This document shows positions 1 to 6,883 of a DNA stretch of 7,901 nt, in pieces. The DNA comes from Bacteroidota bacterium (GTDB lineage: Bacteria; Bacteroidota; Bacteroidia; Chitinophagales; Chitinophagaceae). The stretch is taken from NCBI GenBank assembly GCA_028876035.1, contig JAGWTK010000172.1, forward strand, positions 1 to 7,901, in the 5' to 3' direction. Below the pieces are notes generated by a model. The model was not told the origin of the DNA, ran no database searches, and saw only the letters and a program-made list of their open reading frames with translations. The stretch's first letter is position 1. Every line of letters begins with the position of its first letter. The position numbers and the translations under genes were made by a program.

Positions 1-1
1 T

Positions 2-1570
2 TTTATTGTAGGCGGCAGAACTACCTATGCCAACTGGCTGCTTAAACAGTTGCCGGCGCAATACCGCGACAGCAAGGCATCGTTCTACGATCTCAATGCC
101 AGCATCAGTCACGAGTTCAATAAGAAAAATTCAATCTACCTCTCCGGTTATACCAGTCACGATCGCTTTAACCTGAACAGTGACACCAGTTACGGATATG
201 GCAATACCAATTTCGGTATCAAATGGAAGCATATATTCAACAATAAGCTGAACGCGCTTATCACAACCGGGTATGATAAATACGCATACAAGATTTCCAG
301 CGACCGCCTGCCGTTGAGTGCGTATACATTGGGATTTGACATCAACCAGGTGTATCTCAGGACTCATTTTAACTATTACCTGAGCAGCAAGCATACACTT
401 GATTTTGGTCTGAACAGTTTATACTATAAACTGCACCCCGGCAATTACCAGCCGCAGGGAAACAGCTCGCTGGTTGTACCCAAGAACCTGGCACCGGAAC
501 AAGCTTTGGAAAACTCACTATACCTGAGTGATCACTACAATGTAAGTGCATCGTTGTCCGCCGATATGGGTGTGCGGTTTACGCTATATGACTACCTCGG
601 CCCGCAAAACGTGAACATCTATGCCGATGGTTTGCCCAAAACAGAAGGCACGCTTCTTTCCAGTAAAACCTACAATGGCGGCGTCGTGAAAGCTTACAGC
701 GCCCCGGAGTTCAGGTTTGGACTGCGCTATGCTATCAACGACAGTTTCTCTATTAAAGCTGGCTTCAATACACAACGACAGTACATTCATTCCCTGTCCA
801 ATACCACGGCCATGGCACCCACTGATATCTGGAAGCTGAGTGACCCCAATATTAAGCCACAGGAGGGCGGACAAGTGTCCCTGGGACTTTATAAAAATTT
901 CAAGGCAAACACCATTGAAACATCCGTGGAAGTGTATTACAAAAGGATGAAGAACTACCTCGATTACAAGAGCGGCGCCAACCTTGTGCTCAACGATCAC
1001 ATTGAAACCGATGTGATGGGAACAGAAGGCAAAGCCTATGGGGTTGAGCTCCTCGTGAAAAAACTAACCGGTAAGTTGAATGGCTGGATAAGTTATACCT
1101 GGTCGCGTACCCTGTTGCGGGCCAACAATCCCACGACCGGTGAAATTATTAACCAGGGCGCTTATTACCCGGCCAACTACGACAAGCCGCACGATGTAAC
1201 GGCTATTGGCAATTACCGGTTCAGCCACCGCTTCAGTATTTCGGTGAACGCCACTTACAGTACGGGAAGGCCGATTACGTTGCCGGTAGGACTGTATAAC
1301 TATGCCGGCTCGGTACGTACGCTTTTTGCTGACAGGAATTCATATCGTATTCCTGATTATTTCCGGACGGATTTTTCCATGAACATCGACGGTAACCACA
1401 AAGTGCACCAGCGTACACACAATTCATGGACGATCGGCGTCTACAATATAACGGGCAGGAAAAATCCTTATTCTGTATATTATGTTTCCGAAGGTGGAAC
1501 CATCAATGGGTATAAGCTCTCCATTTTTGGCGCTGCCATACCCTATATTAATTTCAACATCCGATTCTAA
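2..1570 (+). CDS. TonB-dependent receptor, C-terminal beta-barrel part (5' end outside window)
   Basis: This is an outer-membrane, energy-coupled transporter of the TonB-dependent receptor superfamily, seen as its last 522 codons. The frame is open from base 2, with visible residues FIVGGRTTYANWLLK at the left edge, so the TTG near base 50 is not the real start. The N-terminal regulatory-like and plug domains are missing; I estimate about 300 residues, judging by usual family length. Support for the call is the alternating aromatic barrel strands and family blocks: QYIHSLSNT..PTDIWKLSDPNIKPQ (about residues 260-288 of the visible part), YGVELLVKK (about 347), NYDKPHDV (392-399), a STGRP block and RNSYRIPDYFRTD near the end. 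The protein ends in IRF; a terminal Phe is the usual barrel-assembly signal. It is followed 3 bp later by a DUF4249 lipoprotein gene. No sequence feature identifies the substrate, and no frameshift was seen. Confidence 0.95.
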   Translation, partial: FIVGGRTTYANWLLKQLPAQYRDSKASFYDLNASISHEFNKKNSIYLSGYTSHDRFNLNSDTSYGYGNTNFGIKWKHIFNNKLNALITTGYDKYAYKISSDRLPLSAYTLGFDINQVYLRTHFNYYLSSKHTLDFGLNSLYYKLHPGNYQPQGNSSLVVPKNLAPEQALENSLYLSDHYNVSASLSADMGVRFTLYDYLGPQNVNIYADGLPKTEGTLLSSKTYNGGVVKAYSAPEFRFGLRYAINDSFSIKAGFNTQRQYIHSLSNTTAMAPTDIWKLSDPNIKPQEGGQVSLGLYKNFKANTIETSVEVYYKRMKNYLDYKSGANLVLNDHIETDVMGTEGKAYGVELLVKKLTGKLNGWISYTWSRTLLRANNPTTGEIINQGAYYPANYDKPHDVTAIGNYRFSHRFSISVNATYSTGRPITLPVGLYNYAGSVRTLFADRNSYRIPDYFRTDFSMNIDGNHKVHQRTHNSWTIGVYNITGRKNPYSVYYVSEGGTINGYKLSIFGAAIPYINFNIRF

Positions 1571-1573
1571 GGC

Positions 1574-2740
1574 ATGAAAAAATTCTTACTGATAGCAATG
1601 CTGGTAGCTGCACTCGCTGGTTGCAAGGAGCGCTACGACGCACCGCTTCGCGCCACGGCTACCGGTTACCTGGTAGTAGAAGGCGTTATCAACAGCGGGA
1701 GTGGTTCAACCGAACTCATCCTGAGTCGAAGCACTTCACTGAGTGACAGGTCCATCCAGTTAGAAAAAGGAGCGAACGTAACGGTGGTCGGGCTCGATAA
1801 CAGTATCCGCACACTCCAGGAAACCTCACCCGGCCACTATACGGCGACCAATCTTTCGCTGGCAGCTTCACAGAAATATAAACTCTCCATTGTTACGAAC
1901 AGCGGAAAAAAATATGCATCCGACTATGTACCCGTTAAAAACAATCCGCCGATTGACAGTGTAAATTGGAGAAAGGAGAATGACGGTATCCAGTTATACG
2001 TTAACACGCACGACCCTGCCGACACCACCCGGTACTATCAATGGTCGTATACTGAAACCTGGGAATACCATTCAGCCTATCCTGCCGTGTTGAAATATGT
2101 TGTAAGGCAAGTGCGGGGCAAGGATATCTACAGTGTGGGCTACCTCGATTCCACTACTTATAATTACGTACCCAAAATGTATTTCTGCTGGAAGACACAG
2201 CCATCAACTAATATCAACCTTGGTTCTACGGCAAAACTTGCCAAAGACGTTGTGCAGCTTCCTTTGATTTTTATCGAGCCTGCTTCCTGGAAAGTGAGTG
2301 TTCTTTACAGTGTCAATGTCCGTCAGTACGTACTGAGCAAAGAAGGATACGCCTTCATGGAAACCATGAAGAAAAACACGGAGCAAACCGGATCCATTTT
2401 TGACCCGCAGCCTTCGCAACTCAATTCTAACATCCATTGCCTTGACAACCCCGCCGAACCGGTAATCGGTTATGTTAGTATCTGTCCCATCCAGGAAAAG
2501 CGAATATTTATCGACCGCGGCGCCATCGGCGACTGGGGATTCAATGTATACGATCAGTGCAACCAGGTAAAAATTCCAAATATATCGGATAGCATTACGC
2601 AGCTCGGGCTCGGCCTGCTACCCAGTTATGCATTTGAAGTGAGTCCAAGGGGTGATATCGTTTCCTTCTATGCGTCCGACCCTATTTGTGTTGACTGCCA
2701 GCTTCGGGGCAGTTCAGTAAAACCATCTTTCTGGCCATAG
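1574..2740 (+). CDS. DUF4249 family lipoprotein
   Basis: A 388-residue lipoprotein of the DUF4249 family, whose function is unknown. The ATG gives a basic start (MKKF), a hydrophobic stretch and a lipobox LAGC with the lipidated cysteine at residue 17. The next residues, KERYD, are charged, which could favour export to the cell surface in Bacteroidota (inference). Family-like blocks are YLVVEGVIN (32-40), a YYQWSYTETWEYHS block (154-167), TEQTGSIFDPQPSQLNSNIHC (split near 269-289), IGYVSICP..KRIFID (298-314), and the C-terminal CVDC..LRGSSVKPSFWP (372-388). The CxxC at 372-375 and other cysteines (205, 289, 304, 329) may form disulfides. The start lies 3 bp after the receptor stop, so the two genes are almost certainly co-transcribed. 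By position it could be a lipoprotein partner of the receptor, as SusD is to SusC, but no SusD-type sequence is visible. Confidence 0.87.
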   Translation: MKKFLLIAMLVAALAGCKERYDAPLRATATGYLVVEGVINSGSGSTELILSRSTSLSDRSIQLEKGANVTVVGLDNSIRTLQETSPGHYTATNLSLAASQKYKLSIVTNSGKKYASDYVPVKNNPPIDSVNWRKENDGIQLYVNTHDPADTTRYYQWSYTETWEYHSAYPAVLKYVVRQVRGKDIYSVGYLDSTTYNYVPKMYFCWKTQPSTNINLGSTAKLAKDVVQLPLIFIEPASWKVSVLYSVNVRQYVLSKEGYAFMETMKKNTEQTGSIFDPQPSQLNSNIHCLDNPAEPVIGYVSICPIQEKRIFIDRGAIGDWGFNVYDQCNQVKIPNISDSITQLGLGLLPSYAFEVSPRGDIVSFYASDPICVDCQLRGSSVKPSFWP

Positions 2741-2750
2741 ACTCTTTTTT

Positions 2751-5162
2751 ATGATGCGCTCGACAGCTATAAATCTATTCCGCAGCCTATTGTTGCTATC
2801 CTGCATCCTGGTCGCACGGGAGGGGAAAATCATTGCACAGGATGAAACCGTGGCAAGCTTTCGCAGGTATGTGTCGGCTACATTGCAGGAAAAGCTCTTC
2901 CTGCATACAGATAAACCCGTCTATGCCGCCGGCGAAATCTGTTGGTTCAAGATATACAACGTAGAAGCAGCTACGCACCGGCCACTTGCATTTTCATCGC
3001 TGGCGTATGCCGAAGTGCTGGACAATAATAATAAGCCGGTGCTCAGGGCAAAAATTGCGTTGAACGGGAGCGAGGGTAACGGCTCATTTTTCCTGCCCAC
3101 CAGCATTCAGTCCGGAACTTATAAACTACGCGCTTACACCAACTGGATGAAGAATTTTGATCCTGCATTCTATTTTGAAAAGCGGATAACCGTCATCAAT
3201 ACACGTAGTGGCCTGCCAGCCGCTGCTGCTGCCCCTGCCCCTGAGATTGCCTTCTTTCCCGAAGGCGGCAACCTGGTCGCCGGAATCGAAAGCCGCATTG
3301 CTTTCCGGATCCGCAACACTGCCTCCGCAGACCAGGCAGCCCGCGGTGCCGTGCTGAATGCCGGAGGTGATACCGTACTGCAATTTGCCCCTCTTGCCAA
3401 AGGAATGGGCTCTTTCCGATTACTACCGCAAGCCAATGAACAGTACAAAACTGTTTTGCGCCTGGCGGATGGCACTATCCTCCGCGGTACGTTACCCGCT
3501 GCAGCTTCCTTTGGTGATGTGATGGAAGTTACACCAGGCCCCGAAGGTACTGTGCTGGTCAATGTGCGATCCACTTCCCGCGAGCCCGCTTCGGTGTATC
3601 TTTTTGTACACAGCAGGAATAGTTTGAAGGCATCCCTCAGCAACACCCTGCAAAATGGCCGCACCAGTTTCACATTACGGACCGACCAATTGTCGGAAGG
3701 CATATCACATATTACACTTTTCAATGCAGCACGCCAACCGGTTTGTGAACGCCTTTGGTTCACTTATCCGCGCTATCCGTTGCAGGCGGATATCAGGACA
3801 GACGCTGCCGAATACAATACGCGCAGCAAAGTGCGTCTTGATCTCACCACAATGAACTACGGTGGGGTAGTGCTACCCGCCAATTGCTCAGTAGCTGTAT
3901 ACCGGACGGACGCAGCTCCTGCTGATGCGGAAGCAGACATCAGCAGTTACCTGTTGCTCGCTTCTGATATTCCCGGCCGGATTGAAGATCCGTCCTGGTA
4001 TTTCCAGCATACCGGCGATTCGATCGTACAGGCTTCGATGGATCATTTAATGCTTACCTATGGGTGGAGGAGATTTAAATGGCAGGATGTACTCAGCCAG
4101 CGACCACCTTTATTCAGCTTTGTGCCCGAACGCAACGGGCATATTGTAACAGGCAGGATGACGCGAACCGGAACCGGGGTGCCGATTCGCGATGCAGCCT
4201 GCTATCTTTCAGTACCGGGTACGCGTACGCAGTTCAAAGGATCTATCAGCGACAGCACCGGTAGAGTAGTTTTTGAATTGCGGGATTTCTATAACACAGG
4301 CGAGATAATAGTGCAGACAGACAATTATGCAGACAGTACGATTTCTATAGAATTACAAAATCCATTTTCAGAAAAGTACACACCCGCTTTTAACCAGGAA
4401 AAAATAGCTACCATCAGTGAGCCGGAGCTGCAACTACAGAATATGGCAGTACAGGTACAGAATGAATTCAATGCAGGCCGGATGCGCCAATTTAGTCTGC
4501 CAGCCGTTGATACCATGCCGTTTTATTATAAAGCCGATGTAAGTTACCTGCTCGATAATTATACGCGGTTCAACGCCATGGAAGAAGTACTGCGTGAATA
4601 CGTAACCCCGGTAAACGTGCGAAAGCAGAATGGGCGCTATCACCTGCCTGTGTACGACGAACCTTCAAAAGGCTTTTTCAACAGTGATCCGTTGGTATTG
4701 CTGGACGGAGTGCCCTTATTCGATTTCAACCATTTGCTGCAATACGACCCGTTGAAGGTAAAAAAACTGGACGTTGTATCGCGCCGCTACTTCATGGGCA
4801 ATATGGCTTTCGAAGGCATCGTGAATTTTATCACTTACAAGGGAAATATGGATGGCTTTGAACTTGATCCGCACACCACGGTGATCGATTACCAGGGTTT
4901 GCAATTGCAGCGGGAATTTTATTCGCCGGATTACAGTCAGCCCTCAGAAGCCCTATCGCACCTTCCCGATTATCGCCAGTTGCTCTATTGGACGGCCGAT
5001 GCATCTACCGATAAAAATGGAAAGCGACAGCTCAGTTTTTATACTTCGGATATCCCCGGCCGTTATACCATTGTATTACAGGGAATCACCGCAAACGGGC
5101 AAACCATCAGCAAAACGGCATTTCTCGACATAAAAGAACCTCCGGCAATTACGGGTAAGTAA
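2751..5162 (+). CDS. Exported MG2/macroglobulin-like protein with barrel-less TonB plug-like domain
   Basis: An 803-residue protein with a Sec-type N-terminus. The hydrophobic core is at about 14-22, with possible cleavage near IIA|Q at 29/30; a weaker alternative is lipidation at Cys18 (LLSC). Domains in order: an MG2-like domain at about 48-148 (EKLFLHTDKPVYAAGEICWFK, conserved in this family); an Ala/Pro linker at 155-164; a second beta domain starting FFPEGGNLVAG (168); further MG/Ig-like domains with the block DHLMLTYGWRRFKW (431-444); a carboxypeptidase-regulatory-like domain at about 465-535; a TonB-plug-like domain at about 643-700 (PLVLLDGVPL, then DPLKVKKLDVVSRRY and GIVNFITYKG); and a final beta domain at about 755-795. 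No GCGEQ thioester motif is present. No barrel follows the plug-like part. ATGATG gives two possible starts; the first is used. The gene begins 10 bp after the DUF4249 gene, so it is probably the third member of the operon. Its role is unknown; a surface or periplasmic partner of the receptor is inference. Confidence 0.85.
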   Translation: MMRSTAINLFRSLLLLSCILVAREGKIIAQDETVASFRRYVSATLQEKLFLHTDKPVYAAGEICWFKIYNVEAATHRPLAFSSLAYAEVLDNNNKPVLRAKIALNGSEGNGSFFLPTSIQSGTYKLRAYTNWMKNFDPAFYFEKRITVINTRSGLPAAAAAPAPEIAFFPEGGNLVAGIESRIAFRIRNTASADQAARGAVLNAGGDTVLQFAPLAKGMGSFRLLPQANEQYKTVLRLADGTILRGTLPAAASFGDVMEVTPGPEGTVLVNVRSTSREPASVYLFVHSRNSLKASLSNTLQNGRTSFTLRTDQLSEGISHITLFNAARQPVCERLWFTYPRYPLQADIRTDAAEYNTRSKVRLDLTTMNYGGVVLPANCSVAVYRTDAAPADAEADISSYLLLASDIPGRIEDPSWYFQHTGDSIVQASMDHLMLTYGWRRFKWQDVLSQRPPLFSFVPERNGHIVTGRMTRTGTGVPIRDAACYLSVPGTRTQFKGSISDSTGRVVFELRDFYNTGEIIVQTDNYADSTISIELQNPFSEKYTPAFNQEKIATISEPELQLQNMAVQVQNEFNAGRMRQFSLPAVDTMPFYYKADVSYLLDNYTRFNAMEEVLREYVTPVNVRKQNGRYHLPVYDEPSKGFFNSDPLVLLDGVPLFDFNHLLQYDPLKVKKLDVVSRRYFMGNMAFEGIVNFITYKGNMDGFELDPHTTVIDYQGLQLQREFYSPDYSQPSEALSHLPDYRQLLYWTADASTDKNGKRQLSFYTSDIPGRYTIVLQGITANGQTISKTAFLDIKEPPAITGK

Positions 5163-5178
5163 ACGCCGGAGGTTTGTT
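5137..5178. terminator. Bidirectional intrinsic terminator between convergent genes
   Basis: A perfect 10-bp inverted repeat (AACCTCCGGC at 5137-5146 and its complement at 5165-5174) has an 18-nt loop. On the + strand it is followed by a T-rich run (TTTGTTATTGGTTTG). On the - strand the stem is followed by CTTTTATG. It can therefore end both the + operon and the - strand OmpA gene. The left arm lies inside the last codons of the MG2/plug gene, and that gene's TAA (5160-5162) sits in the loop. The T runs are short and interrupted, so efficiency is uncertain. Confidence 0.72.
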
Positions 5179-5193
5179 ATTGGTTTGTGCTGA

Positions 5194-6822
5194 CTAGTCT
5201 TTGGTAATCGTAAATTCTACCCTTCGGTTGAACTGTCGTCCTTCGTCGGTTTCGTTGCTGGCCACGGGTTTGGTTTCACCGTAACCTTTAGATATCACCC
5301 TATTGGCTGCAATACCCTTGCTCAGAATATAATCCCTGACTGATTTTGCGCGGTTATCACTCAGTTTCAGGTTATAGTCGTCCGAACCACGGCTATCCGT
5401 ATGCGCACTGATTTCGATTTCAAGCGCCGGGTTTTCAGACATCATCTTTACCACGCGGTCAAGTTCTACAAATGATTCATCGCGCAGGTTGAACTTGTCG
5501 AAGTCAAAGAATACATTGTTCAGCCGAACCGTCTGCCCGATTTCGATGGGAGCCAGGTAGAGGTCTTTGTGAATTACTTTGTGCCCGGCTTTCACCAGCG
5601 AATCGAGGTTAAGGTTCTCAGAGATGGCAAAGAAATGGTCGGCAGAAGCGCGAATGCTATAGTTTTTATCGTAAGGCAAAACGATTTTAAAGGCGCCGTC
5701 GTAGGGTGCCGATATACCATTGCCCACAATCGTTCCGTCCGGCAGGGTTTCATACACGAGCGATGCACTGAGTGGTTGTTTGGTCTTTTGGTTGTACACG
5801 TTGCCGGTAACCATCAGCACTGGCTTGGGTCTTTCTTTTTCCAGCAGTTTCACCCGAACAATATCGCTTTCGCCAATCGTATTCAAACTTGTGGTGAGGT
5901 AGGCATATTCGCCACCTGCATCCAGCGTAAAGAATGCATCCCAGTTGGGCGTGTTGATGGGACTTCCCAGGTTCACCGGCTCCGACCATTTCTGCCAGCT
6001 ATCATCCAGGCGTTTGGTCATCCAGATATCGTTATCACCCAGTCCGCCCGGACGATTGCTGCTAAAATACATTGTCACGCCGTCCGGCGCCAAATAGGGC
6101 GTCATCTCATTGTATTCCGGAAGATCGATCTTTGGTCCCAGGCTTTTGGGTTCTGTCCAGGTTCCGTTTTTGGTAAGAAAACAAACGTAGATATCGTTGG
6201 CTCCACTGCCTTCTTCGGGTGTCATGTAGAGCAGGAGCGTTTGTCCGTCGTGACCCATCGTTGCGCCAGACTGGCGGCCGCGATCGTACTTGTAATAATT
6301 TTTGATGATCAGGGCATTCGGTTCGCTCCAGTTTCCCTCTTCAGTAAGGGTACACATGCTTACACCTTTGCCGTTGTATGCCCCGTTCATGAAAGCACCG
6401 CGGATAAGAATCCGGTTGTTGTCGGGCGATATCCAATACACTGCATTGTATTGAACGGTATTGAGCGGGTAACCGAGGTGAACAGCCTTACTCCATTTAC
6501 CGGTACTGTCGCGTTCCGAAAACCAGATGTCCTGGGAATTGGGTACAGAGCGATATTTGGTATTGCGGGGATGGTTTTCACAGATAAAAAACAACAGATC
6601 CCCATCTGCAGAAACCGTTGGACGCAGTTCTGCCATTGGTGTATTGATGGCAGTACCTAAATTCTCAATTTTGAGAATGGTATTGGCATTAATGATATTG
6701 TCTTTTTGTTGCTTTAACACTACGCCGCTGTCGCCGAGTGCGCCGGAAGTATCCAGCTTTGGCTGTGCATGTGTAATGTGCATGCCGAAGATCAGCAAGG
6801 AGAGAATGGGTACGGTTTTCAC
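5194..6822 (-). CDS. OmpA family protein with PD40 propeller and regulatory-like domain (PorE-like without TPR)
   Basis: A 542-residue exported protein that probably anchors to peptidoglycan. I chose the GTG at 6822-6820 because it gives a standard signal peptide (MKTVPILSLLIFGMHITHA, cleavage before QP). A TTG at 6843 in the same frame would add seven residues (MSANPII) ahead of it; no in-frame ATG lies upstream of the signal peptide. Domains: PD40/WD40-like propeller repeats at about 60-330 (PTVSADGDLLFF, APDGVTMYFSSNRPGGLGDNDIW, repeated WS-EP-NLG-PINTP elements); a carboxypeptidase-regulatory-like domain at about 337-400; and an OmpA_C domain at about 434-542. In the last, HTDSRG and LSDNRA supply the Asp476 and Arg491 pair, 15 residues apart, that binds diaminopimelate in OmpA proteins. 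The order matches PorE of the type IX secretion system, but the N-terminal TPR of PorE is missing. It follows the ThuA-like gene on the same strand by about 50 bp. Confidence 0.94.
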   Translation of the reverse strand: MKTVPILSLLIFGMHITHAQPKLDTSGALGDSGVVLKQQKDNIINANTILKIENLGTAINTPMAELRPTVSADGDLLFFICENHPRNTKYRSVPNSQDIWFSERDSTGKWSKAVHLGYPLNTVQYNAVYWISPDNNRILIRGAFMNGAYNGKGVSMCTLTEEGNWSEPNALIIKNYYKYDRGRQSGATMGHDGQTLLLYMTPEEGSGANDIYVCFLTKNGTWTEPKSLGPKIDLPEYNEMTPYLAPDGVTMYFSSNRPGGLGDNDIWMTKRLDDSWQKWSEPVNLGSPINTPNWDAFFTLDAGGEYAYLTTSLNTIGESDIVRVKLLEKERPKPVLMVTGNVYNQKTKQPLSASLVYETLPDGTIVGNGISAPYDGAFKIVLPYDKNYSIRASADHFFAISENLNLDSLVKAGHKVIHKDLYLAPIEIGQTVRLNNVFFDFDKFNLRDESFVELDRVVKMMSENPALEIEISAHTDSRGSDDYNLKLSDNRAKSVRDYILSKGIAANRVISKGYGETKPVASNETDEGRQFNRRVEFTITKD

Positions 6823-6867
6823 GATAATTGGGTTTGCGGACAAAATAGTATAAAATAGCAGTTTTTG

Positions 6868-6883
6868 CCAGCCTTTAGCCTGG
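6868..6883 (-). other. Imperfect hairpin at the 3' end of the ThuA-like gene
   Basis: A 16-nt imperfect inverted repeat has CCAG/CTGG outer arms, one G-G mismatch and two inner pairs. It spans the stop codon of the ThuA-like gene and, read on the - strand, is followed by CAAAAACTGC and then TATTTTATAC. It is too weak, and lacks an adjacent T run, to be called a terminator. It may only weakly affect read-through into the OmpA gene. This region also contains no clear TAnnTTTG promoter, which favours co-transcription. Confidence 0.25.

Noticed and set aside
3170..3763. 197-codon open frame on the - strand inside the MG2/plug gene
   Set aside because: It lies antisense to a well-supported coding region, and the translation is arginine- and alanine-rich without recognisable domains.
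5569..6660. Long 363-codon open frame on the + strand opposite the OmpA-family gene
   Set aside because: It is fully antisense to a gene with clear domain matches, its translation has no recognisable motif or signal peptide, and it has no separate context. It is a shadow of the codon composition of the real gene.
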